From the NCBI GenBank assembly GCA_937901625.1, contig CALDIE010000093.1:1-7244 (forward strand): 7,244 nt of DNA, written 5' to 3'. Shown here in pieces: positions 1 to 6,471 of the stretch; the first letter of the stretch is position 1; the number at the start of each line of letters is the position of its first letter. The translations under genes were made by a program, and so were the position numbers. The DNA is from an uncultured Lachnospiraceae bacterium (GTDB lineage Bacteria; Bacillota; Clostridia; Lachnospirales; Lachnospiraceae). Below the pieces are notes generated by a model that was not told the DNA's origin, did not search any database, and was given only the letters and a program-made list of their open reading frames with translations.

Positions 1-249
1 CTCCAGCATCTTGGGGATGTTCTGCAGCATCCCAGCCCCAGCACCCTTACCCGCCACCTTCTTTACAGGACAGCCGAAGTTCAGGTCTATGAGGTCGGGG
101 CCAGCCTGTTCCACAATCTTCGCCGCCTCGACCATCGCCTCGACGTCGCGGCCGTAGATCTGGATGCCTACAGGTCGCTCCTCATCGCTAATGTTGAGCT
201 TGTTAACTGTCGATTTAACATCGCGAACCAAAGCCTCGGCAGATACAAA
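1..249 (-). other. Internal fragment of a Bacteroidales-like tRNA-dihydrouridine synthase, foreign to the rest of the window
   Basis: After the shared FVSAEALVR peptide, the translation continues with features of the DusB-like tRNA-dihydrouridine synthase family: ERPVGIQIYG, a PDLIDLNFGCPVKK stretch and a glycine-rich GKGAGAGML segment. The Cys of NFGCP (codon at 70-72) aligns with the catalytic cysteine of the family, which reduces uridine in tRNA using FMN and NADPH. The first ~40 residues of a normal synthase, including the PMEDVTD FMN-binding part, are absent. The C-terminal two thirds lie beyond the window. Codons here favour CTC/CTG, GTC and AAG, and the DNA looks more GC-rich than the adjoining membrane protein. 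The wording of the segment most resembles Bacteroides/Prevotella enzymes from memory. The family assignment is strong; the foreign origin is inferred. Confidence 0.8.
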
Positions 250-1464
250 CTTCTTTTCCACCGTCGAATAGATCGGCTGATAGTAAACCTCCACTCGATC
301 ATCCGTTAAAGCCTTCCGGATCTCACGGCTGGTCTCGCGGCGGTTCTTTACAAGATCCGCCTCTTCCTTGCCGATCTTCCTGACCTCGGTTTCCTCGATA
401 CTGTCGCGGAAGTAGTGATAACAGGTGACAAAAGCATCCGCGCCCTCCATATATCTGGAGCGGGGGAACCACAGATAGCGGGCGTCGATACGGTTATCAC
501 TTCCCCAATGATGCGCAAAACGGTTCTTTAGCTTACAGATTGCATAGTCGATCTGCTCATCGAGATTCTCCTCTTCCACCAGGTGGCTGATCTCAAAAAT
601 GACCACAAAATCCCTGCCGACACCGCGAAATACCCGAGTGCCGCCAAGATCCTTCATAACGTCCGTCATCTCCAGGATGATACTGTTTTCTTCTTTGACT
701 TCCACTCTCCACGCGTCTTCCACGCATACGATCAGAACGCCAAAGACCGTTCGCCTTTCATACAGCTGCTTGATGTAGTCACGCATCGTCTGGTAATCAA
801 ATGTAGCCGTGATACGGTCTCTTCCAACCTCCGGATTTTCCAGCTCCGCATAGAGGATGATCATACCCACCGCCCACGCGAAACCAACGATCAGAAGACC
901 GTTGTAGAACAGCTGCACCGCTCCCGCCATAAAAACGATCAGCATCCACAAACGCACGGCGCGACGGCGGTTCTTATTCATTTCTTTTCCGTAAATAACA
1001 GTGATCAGATACGACCCGATCAGGAGAATAGCTTCCAGAACATATGTCAGGGTGACGGCCGGTCCATAACTGTAGACAATGCCATCCTGATTATAAAACA
1101 AGATGGGGGAAACCATGATGGCAACGATACCCATGATCGTAAACACGCGCATGGTAAAAGTAAAGACCTCGTTATTGCGAAGCCTTGCGATATCCGAACA
1201 GGCATAAAAACACGCTTCATACCCACTGAGAACCAAAAAAGAAAGATATGACTTGCACAGCATGTATGTAGTGAATTCTGACAGTTCGGTACGATACGCA
1301 ATACCCAGAACCGACAGAATATCAAGGCTGATGCAAAGCATACTTACCATGAGATTACGTTGGAATAATTTTTCACTGTAGAGTCCGGAATCCTCATGCC
1401 GGCTGTAGAAGTACAGCAGCACGATCTCCATCACTAATCCACAGATCTGAACTTGTATATTCAC
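1..1464 (-). CDS. Seven-helix membrane protein with degenerate GGDEF and truncated EAL, joined in frame to a dihydrouridine synthase fragment (partial)
   Basis: The frame is open from a GTG at 1464 to the window edge (488 codons). The GTG start gives MNIQVQICG, which I recognise as the usual N-terminus of a Lachnospiraceae membrane GGDEF/EAL family. A GGGAGAGG ribosome binding site lies about 11 bases upstream, and the next in-frame start (ATG at 1431) would cut into helix 1. Residues 1-208 hold seven hydrophobic segments, roughly 8-20, 38-57, 69-88, 109-124, 129-158, 171-188 and 189-208. Residues ~210-375 resemble a GGDEF domain, but the signature position reads GVGRDFVV (residues 281-288), so cyclase activity is unlikely. 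An EAL domain begins near 385 with VYYQPIYS and FVSAEALVR (406-414). After that the sequence turns into dihydrouridine synthase, so the EAL catalytic core is missing. By family, the intact protein would be a membrane-bound c-di-GMP phosphodiesterase. The fusion is probably an assembly or recombination artefact. Confidence 0.8.
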   Translation of the reverse strand, partial: MNIQVQICGLVMEIVLLYFYSRHEDSGLYSEKLFQRNLMVSMLCISLDILSVLGIAYRTELSEFTTYMLCKSYLSFLVLSGYEACFYACSDIARLRNNEVFTFTMRVFTIMGIVAIMVSPILFYNQDGIVYSYGPAVTLTYVLEAILLIGSYLITVIYGKEMNKNRRRAVRLWMLIVFMAGAVQLFYNGLLIVGFAWAVGMIILYAELENPEVGRDRITATFDYQTMRDYIKQLYERRTVFGVLIVCVEDAWRVEVKEENSIILEMTDVMKDLGGTRVFRGVGRDFVVIFEISHLVEEENLDEQIDYAICKLKNRFAHHWGSDNRIDARYLWFPRSRYMEGADAFVTCYHYFRDSIEETEVRKIGKEEADLVKNRRETSREIRKALTDDRVEVYYQPIYSTVEKKFVSAEALVRDVKSTVNKLNISDEERPVGIQIYGRDVEAMVEAAKIVEQAGPDLIDLNFGCPVKKVAGKGAGAGMLQNIPKMLE

Positions 1465-1513
1465 AAAAATAATTACCTCTCCCACACAATAAGCAGGTGT
1501 ATTTCCGGCTCAA

Positions 1514-1541
1514 ATCATATAAAATGATGTTGGGGTCACAA
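1514..1541 (-). promoter_or_regulatory. Candidate promoter for the membrane GGDEF/EAL gene
   Basis: On the minus strand, TTGTGA (1541-1536) and TATGAT (1519-1514) are separated by 16 bases, and the ribosome binding site follows about 30 bases further on. The boxes are reasonable sigma-A matches. They lie inside the left arm of the palindrome, so they could be coincidental. Confidence 0.3.
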
Positions 1542-1602
1542 AGTCTCAAATCATTGCGCAAGCGCAAGATTTGGATCTTTTGACCCTTACATCATATAAA
1601 AT
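1514..1602. repeat. Long imperfect palindrome with flanking 12-bp direct repeats
   Basis: Bases 1524-1559 can pair with 1562-1595. Reading inward, the matched blocks are ATGATGT/ACATCAT, GGGTCA/TGACCC, AAAG/CTTT, CAAATC/GATTTG and TTGCGC/GCGCAA, giving 29 base pairs. Small bulges or internal loops lie at 1531-1532, 1539, 1544-1546 and 1553, and the central loop is just two bases. ATCATATAAAAT occurs exactly at both edges (1514-1525 and 1591-1602) as a direct repeat. The element lies between divergently transcribed genes, so it is not a terminator for either. It may be a dispersed palindromic (REP or MITE-like) element, or a cruciform or operator controlling both genes. The pairing is directly visible; the role is inferred. 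Confidence 0.75.
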
Positions 1603-1610
1603 ATCCTCGA

Positions 1611-1616
1611 AAGGAG
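1611..1616 (+). promoter_or_regulatory. Ribosome binding site of the reductase gene
   Basis: AAGGAG lies six bases before the ATG at 1623. It fixes the long start even though the protein then carries about 22 residues more than typical relatives. Confidence 0.85.
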
Positions 1617-1622
1617 TGTTAT

Positions 1623-2441
1623 ATGAAATCCACATATTATCATACCACAAATACAGGCGCTGTGCCTACAAAATCCGAAAACACGCCTCCCGTAGCTCTC
1701 GTTACCGGTGCCTCCCGCGGGATCGGACGTGCCATCGCGTTAAAACTTGCCGGATGCGGCTATCGTCTTCACCTGGTCTGCCGCAGCAACGCGGATCTCT
1801 TAAATGAAGTAGCCCATGAGGCAACAAAGCGATTCCAAAGTGAACTTTCTCATCCGTTTCCCGTTCCCGACGGTCAGATCGTATGCACTTGTCACTGCGG
1901 TGATATAAGCGACCCTTCGTTTGTAAAAGAACTCTTTTCGCAGATCTCATCTCTCGACGTATTGGTCAACAACGCAGGCATCTCCGTGGTCGGTCTGTTA
2001 AACGACCTCTCCGATGACGGTTGGAGGAATTTAATCGATACCAACTTAAGCAGCGTATTCTATACCTGTAAAAACGCAATCCCGCTTCTTTTAAAAAATC
2101 ACACCGGGCGGATCCTCAACATCTCCTCCGTATGGGGAAATGTCGGTGCCTCGACGGAAGCGGCCTACGCAGCCTCCAAAGGAGGCATCAACAGCCTTAC
2201 GAGATCCCTCGGAAAAGAACTGGCGCCTTCGCACATCGCGGTTAACGCCATCGCCTGCGGGCTCATCGATACGGAGATGAACTCTCATCTGTCCGAAGAA
2301 GAACTTGCGGATCTCATCGCCCAGATCCCGGCAGACCGGATCGGTACGCCGGAGGACGTGGCCGAAACAGCCTGGCATCTTATCATGATGCCGGATTATC
2401 TTACCGGTCAGATTTTAACCCTGGACGGCGGTTGGATCTAA
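1623..2441 (+). CDS. Short-chain dehydrogenase/reductase, probable elongation factor P 5-aminopentanone reductase (YmfI-like)
   Basis: This 272-residue cytosolic reductase has the full classical SDR set: the nucleotide-binding TGASRGIG (28-35), Asp94 for the adenine, NNAG (116-119), and the catalytic Asn141, Ser169, Tyr182 and Lys186 (YAASK). The stretch SSVWGNVGAS (168-177) followed by GKELAPSHIAVNAIA matches the WGxVGAS signature I associate with Bacillus YmfI. YmfI reduces the 5-aminopentanone group on elongation factor P to 5-aminopentanol, a modification that supports translation through polyproline. A FabG-type 3-oxoacyl-ACP reductase is the main alternative. The 22-residue polar N-terminal extension, rich in Thr, is unusual, but a strong ribosome binding site supports it. 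No elongation factor P or fatty-acid gene lies nearby. The stop codon overlaps the stop of the convergent c-di-GMP gene. Confidence 0.85.
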   Translation: MKSTYYHTTNTGAVPTKSENTPPVALVTGASRGIGRAIALKLAGCGYRLHLVCRSNADLLNEVAHEATKRFQSELSHPFPVPDGQIVCTCHCGDISDPSFVKELFSQISSLDVLVNNAGISVVGLLNDLSDDGWRNLIDTNLSSVFYTCKNAIPLLLKNHTGRILNISSVWGNVGASTEAAYAASKGGINSLTRSLGKELAPSHIAVNAIACGLIDTEMNSHLSEEELADLIAQIPADRIGTPEDVAETAWHLIMMPDYLTGQILTLDGGWI

Positions 2442-5400
2442 AGTGCCACCGGCTCACCGTTTACCAGCACTTCTCTGTTACCGCCCTCGATACGGATATT
2501 TTCTCTTTCCGCCCCGAGTACGGTGGGATTCCCCACACGCAAACCCACCGTCAGATCCGACTTATCCAAAACCACAGCGGAAGCCGAATCAAGGGTTCCT
2601 ATCACAATAGCCGTATTTCCCTCAACCGTTATCTTCAGGCTCACGCGGTTAATAAGGATCTCAAGTTTTCCCGTTTCAGCGCCGAGTACTATGACCTTAA
2701 ATCCGTTGATCTTAACTCGCAGCGCGCAATCACTGATCCTTATCTTTCCTTCCGACGCCCCGGTACTGCCGATCGCGCAGAGATCGCTTCCCGATTCGTT
2801 TACCGCAAAGCTGCTGTCCTCCATGATGATATCCTGAATACCATGCATCACACCAACGACCGTTCCCTTTCCCATACGGGCGTCAGCTTTAATATTGGCC
2901 TTGGAGATACGGATCGGCACCTTTCCTTTATCCGCGCCGATTCCCACTGCAATGGAAGAAGCCAGGTTTAATTCGATCGCGCCCGACAAAATATTGATCC
3001 CTTCGCCCGACGCAGATTCCCCTCCGCCTATGCCGACCGCTTTATTTCCGACTACGCGGATTTCCAGACGTCCATCCATGGCACAATTAATGGTTCCAAA
3101 GCGGTGTTCCGTGGAATTTCCGATACCGAATGCGTTGACCGCATCCGAGTCGATCATAAGGCTGCCGCTTCCTTCCAGACGTATAGATGCGCTTTCCGGT
3201 ACACGGATCCCTGTATTGTGAAGTTCACACGCCCCCTCGATCACCAGACGAAGACTGCTGTTCTCGCCGATATCGATGCTTGGTCCCAGCCCCGCTTCTC
3301 CGATCTTTACATTGTTAAGTGTAAGCGTACACTCTGTATTGTCCCTGATCTTTACGGTCATACCGGCCACAAAATCCGGATTTCCTATGATCTTTAATTC
3401 CTCTTCCGCCACTAAGATCGATGTATAATGATCTATCGCAAGCGGCATGAGCATCAGTTCTTTTTCATGGTTGGCAATATATACCTTCTTCTTCGCGCCG
3501 GAGGCATTCATCATATTTCCGTTAAGAATATCCTTAACCTTCTCTTCCGGGATTTTTTCCAAAAGATCAAACTCCGGGTCGGCTGTGTAAAATCCCTGTA
3601 TGAGATCGATCCCCATATGGATCGTCGCGTGGAGCTCTTCTACTGTTTCCACACCTTCCGCCAAAGCCTTAAAACCGTTGTCGTGCGCAAACTCGATGAT
3701 CGTCTTGACAAAGTGCTGCTTTTTCGGATCCTCCTGCAGACCGGAGATCAAAGCGTGATCGATCTTAACATAGTCCGGCAGATACTTTAAAAGATTGGTC
3801 AGATTCGAATATCCGCTTCCGAAATCGTCTACCGCAACTTCGAAACCATTCTCCTTACTGCGTTCCCTCAGTGTTTTTATCGAGTCATCCGTAAAGTCGG
3901 TCTGCTCCGTTACTTCCACAACGATTTCCGACATCACATCGCCGTAGTGGTTCATCAGTTTCTGATAATCCACCTCGGTAAGGTAATGTCCCGGAATGGA
4001 ATTTAAAAACACCTTTCTGCCTTTTAATTTCGAGCGCATCTCGCTCACATCCTTAAGGACATTGCTGATCGTCGCTAATTCGATCTGGTAAAGTACGTCA
4101 TTCATCTCGGCGTATTTGAGAACCGTTAACGGTGAAATCTTTATATCATCCACGCATCGAAGCAGCGCCTCATAAGCAACGATCTCCCCATCCTTGGCGC
4201 TGACGATCGGCTGATAGGCGTAACGGAAACGATTCCCGCGAATGATACCGAGGATCTTATTCTGCTCCCTCTCATCCACTTTCTCTTCATTTTCCGTTCC
4301 GTTTCGTCTGCGTCTGGTTTCTTTGGTCAGGCGCTTTTTGGCAAAAGCATCACTTAAATACTCGCGGATCGGGCGCTGTTTAGCCGGTTCGATCACAATA
4401 TGGCTGAAGTTTAAGTCGATCGTATATTCCTTGCCGGAGATACAGTTGTAGGTATCCATTCTCCCGTCAAGCACGCGGATAAAAGCCTTGACCGCTCCTT
4501 CCTGCCCCTGCGGGAAGCGGCTGACCACCACAAACTCATCGTTGCCCAGGCGCGCGCATACATCGCGTTCCCCTACACTGTCCTTAATGATCCCGGCGAT
4601 CGTCTGCAAAGCCAGATCTCCCTCGGAGTGTCCATAAATCTCATTGATATTTCCGAGCCGGTCCACATCCACACAGATCATAGCCAGACGCTCACCGGTA
4701 TGCTGTGTTTCCTCAAGGAGCTTTTCCATCTCCTCATTAAACCCAAGCGTATTAAGCATGCCGGTCAGCATATCGCTGTTACGCATACGCCTTACATCTT
4801 CCTCTACATTGGTTAACACACCGTGTACAGCCTGCAACTCATGTTCGGCGATAAATCGTCCCATCATCTGGTTTAAATTAAGGCTGTAGGGTTCCAACGA
4901 CCTGGAGTGCATGCCGAGACCATCCGCCTCCTGTAAAATAAATCCGAAATAATTGTTCTGGAAAAGGATCGGCAAAGAGATGATCATCTGCCGGTTTGTG
5001 GTAAGCGGATCCAGCATCCCGACGGCCTCCCTGAAAGTCATCTTCTTCCATGTCTGCGAATCTACTCTCCTGTCGGCCAGAATGATGCACTCCTCATCCT
5101 CTGTCGGAGCATCCGATGTTTTCCTGTCGGAATCGGCATTTAAGAAACATTCTCTTACACAGATCCATGTATCCTCGGCCAGGTATTTCTCCATCACACC
5201 GGTCATCTCACTAACGCCGTTCGCATGGATAAACTCATTGGCAAAAGCAATACGCTGAAAGGCAAACTGCTCGTTGGAGGAAAAGATCTGGTCCATATTT
5301 CGCAGCGTCTCCGCCAGAGTTGCAACGCTCTCTCCCTCAAGACCGTTATTTAATGAGTAACGCATGACTTCCGCCTGCGCGGGTATCTCTTTTATTTTTC

Positions 5401-6223
5401 CATTCAGATATGAAAAAATACGATCAATGTTATTGTCAAGATCCTCATTGTTGGTGATCACTTCCCAGTTGGTATGGCTTAAGATGGAACGCTCGCCAAG
5501 ACAGGCAACCGGCATATCCTCCGGCACACGAACGTGCATCTCTTCAAGTATCTCACACACCGCAATGGCAGTATTGTCATCTCCACACAAAACAGCCTCC
5601 GCACGATACTCATGCTGTGGCAGGGAATCCTCTCCTCTTTTCTCTATACAGTGTATCAGGAAATTCCTTAAGACTTCCGCGCGATCATACGACTCCAACA
5701 CCAGATCATCCTCACATTTTCCGGTGTAGCTCTCCATCTGCCTGCGGAACATATTTGCCTTATCTATACGGATCCTGTTTTCCATCGGACGATGGATAGC
5801 ACCAAAAAGAATGCCGCCGCCGATAAAGGCAATCTTCTTACGCTGCATCTCACCGGTCAGGTGGCGAATCATTCCTGCCATGTGCTCATTCCGATCCGCG
5901 TTCAAACAAAACGCGCCTTCGCTAACGCCGCCCATCACGGCCACGGGAATATCGCAATCCAACGCCTTTTTCACAGACGAATTCAAAAAGGCCGGGGATG
6001 TATCCGGGCCGCAGTCGATGATCAGCGCATCCATCGGTCCGTCCTTTATAAACGGAAGCATCGACACATCGTTCTGGTTCTTTAAGGATGTAAAAGACAT
6101 GCCGATCGGCATCAGTAATACCTTCCAGTCATCCTCCTGTGCCCTTTTCAAAAACTTCCGGACTCTTTCATGACTGTCTTCACCATATATACTTCTTACA
6201 CATATTCCAAGGCGTTTGCTCAT
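2438..6223 (-). CDS. LacI-like sensor/GGDEF/EAL protein with C-terminal beta-solenoid repeat domain
   Basis: The ATG at 6223 follows AGGGGAG by seven bases. The 1261 residues carry no signal peptide or membrane helix, so the protein is probably cytosolic. Residues ~1-290 resemble a type I periplasmic-binding fold as in LacI regulators (MSKRLGICV start, CGDDNTAIAV, VPEDMPVACLG), without the DNA-binding helix-turn-helix. Residues ~310-460 look like a GAF-like linker. The GGDEF domain (~481-625) reads GNDEF at 560-564 and keeps D519, N527 and E563. The inhibitory RxxD site is lost (GERD, 551-554). The EAL domain (~655-895) has EALLR (685-689), N741, E770, D799/D800, K820, E856 and Q876, so phosphodiesterase activity is likely. 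Residues ~935-1261 form about eight turns of 26-31 residues with GIG-like corners, a probable beta-solenoid. The expected role is ligand-controlled c-di-GMP turnover; the tail's function is unknown. Confidence 0.9.
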   Translation of the reverse strand: MSKRLGICVRSIYGEDSHERVRKFLKRAQEDDWKVLLMPIGMSFTSLKNQNDVSMLPFIKDGPMDALIIDCGPDTSPAFLNSSVKKALDCDIPVAVMGGVSEGAFCLNADRNEHMAGMIRHLTGEMQRKKIAFIGGGILFGAIHRPMENRIRIDKANMFRRQMESYTGKCEDDLVLESYDRAEVLRNFLIHCIEKRGEDSLPQHEYRAEAVLCGDDNTAIAVCEILEEMHVRVPEDMPVACLGERSILSHTNWEVITNNEDLDNNIDRIFSYLNGKIKEIPAQAEVMRYSLNNGLEGESVATLAETLRNMDQIFSSNEQFAFQRIAFANEFIHANGVSEMTGVMEKYLAEDTWICVRECFLNADSDRKTSDAPTEDEECIILADRRVDSQTWKKMTFREAVGMLDPLTTNRQMIISLPILFQNNYFGFILQEADGLGMHSRSLEPYSLNLNQMMGRFIAEHELQAVHGVLTNVEEDVRRMRNSDMLTGMLNTLGFNEEMEKLLEETQHTGERLAMICVDVDRLGNINEIYGHSEGDLALQTIAGIIKDSVGERDVCARLGNDEFVVVSRFPQGQEGAVKAFIRVLDGRMDTYNCISGKEYTIDLNFSHIVIEPAKQRPIREYLSDAFAKKRLTKETRRRRNGTENEEKVDEREQNKILGIIRGNRFRYAYQPIVSAKDGEIVAYEALLRCVDDIKISPLTVLKYAEMNDVLYQIELATISNVLKDVSEMRSKLKGRKVFLNSIPGHYLTEVDYQKLMNHYGDVMSEIVVEVTEQTDFTDDSIKTLRERSKENGFEVAVDDFGSGYSNLTNLLKYLPDYVKIDHALISGLQEDPKKQHFVKTIIEFAHDNGFKALAEGVETVEELHATIHMGIDLIQGFYTADPEFDLLEKIPEEKVKDILNGNMMNASGAKKKVYIANHEKELMLMPLAIDHYTSILVAEEELKIIGNPDFVAGMTVKIRDNTECTLTLNNVKIGEAGLGPSIDIGENSSLRLVIEGACELHNTGIRVPESASIRLEGSGSLMIDSDAVNAFGIGNSTEHRFGTINCAMDGRLEIRVVGNKAVGIGGGESASGEGINILSGAIELNLASSIAVGIGADKGKVPIRISKANIKADARMGKGTVVGVMHGIQDIIMEDSSFAVNESGSDLCAIGSTGASEGKIRISDCALRVKINGFKVIVLGAETGKLEILINRVSLKITVEGNTAIVIGTLDSASAVVLDKSDLTVGLRVGNPTVLGAERENIRIEGGNREVLVNGEPVAL
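2441..3496 (-). other. Beta-solenoid-like repeat domain at the C-terminus of the c-di-GMP protein
   Basis: Residues 910-1261 have a recurring pattern: a hydrophobic-x-GIG-like corner, a short Gly/Ser-rich loop, then alternating hydrophobic strands. Corners start near residues 1031 (AFGIG), 1062 (AVGIG), 1092 (AVGIG), 1122 (VVGVM), 1148 (LCAIG), 1177 (VIVLG), 1205 (AIVIG) and 1233 (PTVLG), spaced 31, 30, 30, 26, 29, 28 and 28 residues. Similar GIGGG repeats are familiar from secreted right-handed beta-helix or carbohydrate-binding proteins. Here they follow a cytosolic EAL domain. The repeat is directly visible; the fold is inferred. Confidence 0.75.
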
Positions 6224-6315
6224 CTTACCACTCCCCTATCCGACTCCGTGCCATCGCGAAATGACCACTTAAGATTTCCATATAAGCCGAGGTGACTTAA
6301 GCCGGAAAAACTGTT

Positions 6316-6344
6316 AGTATATATTAGCATATTTCACTAAGCAA
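6316..6344 (-). promoter_or_regulatory. Candidate promoter of the large c-di-GMP gene
   Basis: On the minus strand, TTGCTT (6344-6339) and TATACT (6321-6316) are 17 bases apart. The -10 box matches the sigma-A consensus at five of six positions and the -35 at three. The surrounding DNA is AT-rich. A start near 6309 would leave a leader of about 85 bases. Confidence 0.4.
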
Positions 6345-6368
6345 AAAAATGTGTTGTCAACTTTTTTG
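6342..6368. promoter_or_regulatory. Palindrome flanked by A and T tracts, possible operator
   Basis: The nine-base palindrome GTTGTCAAC (6353-6361) lies between CAAAAAA (6342-6348) and TTTTTTG (6362-6368), which are themselves complementary. The element touches the candidate -35 box of the large gene, a typical place for a repressor or activator. It could equally form an AT-rich hairpin. The sequence symmetry is clear; the role is a guess. Confidence 0.35.
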
Positions 6369-6386
6369 TTACTTTCCACAAAAAGC

Positions 6387-6467
6387 ACCCGCTAATTTAT
6401 AGGTATTGTCTCTTTGCTCTGCTTCGACATAGCGGGCAGATAAGTTTGAAACAGAGATGTAGCGGGT
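6387..6467. repeat. Three copies of an AGCGGG motif
   Basis: TAGCGGGCAGA (6430-6440) and TAGCGGGTAGA (6460-6470) are direct repeats with a 30-base period, and each is followed by a GTTT-containing stretch. ACCCGCTA (6387-6394) is an inverted copy of the second. Such spacing could mark a regulator binding site upstream of the large gene. Confidence 0.45.
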
Positions 6468-6471
6468 AGAG

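Noticed and set aside
583..1251. A 222-residue plus-strand open frame
   Set aside because: It is antisense to the clearly coding seven-helix GGDEF/EAL protein, has low-complexity His/Asp-rich composition and no recognisable domain or ribosome binding site.
1526..1595. Terminator hairpin
   Set aside because: Neither adjacent gene ends here; both start here and run outward, and no T tract follows.
1580..1607. Promoter for the reductase using TTGACC and TATCCT with a 16-base spacer
   Set aside because: Transcription would start inside the ribosome binding site; the real promoter could not be placed with confidence.
2432..2971. A 179-residue plus-strand open frame and several others across 2500-6200
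   Set aside because: They are shadows opposite the large c-di-GMP gene, whose domains account for the coding signal.
6353..6361. TTGACA on the minus strand (6360-6355) as a -35 box
   Set aside because: The nearest -10-like sequence, TATGCT, is 23 bases away, which is too far; the TTGCTT/TATACT pair has a 17-base spacer.
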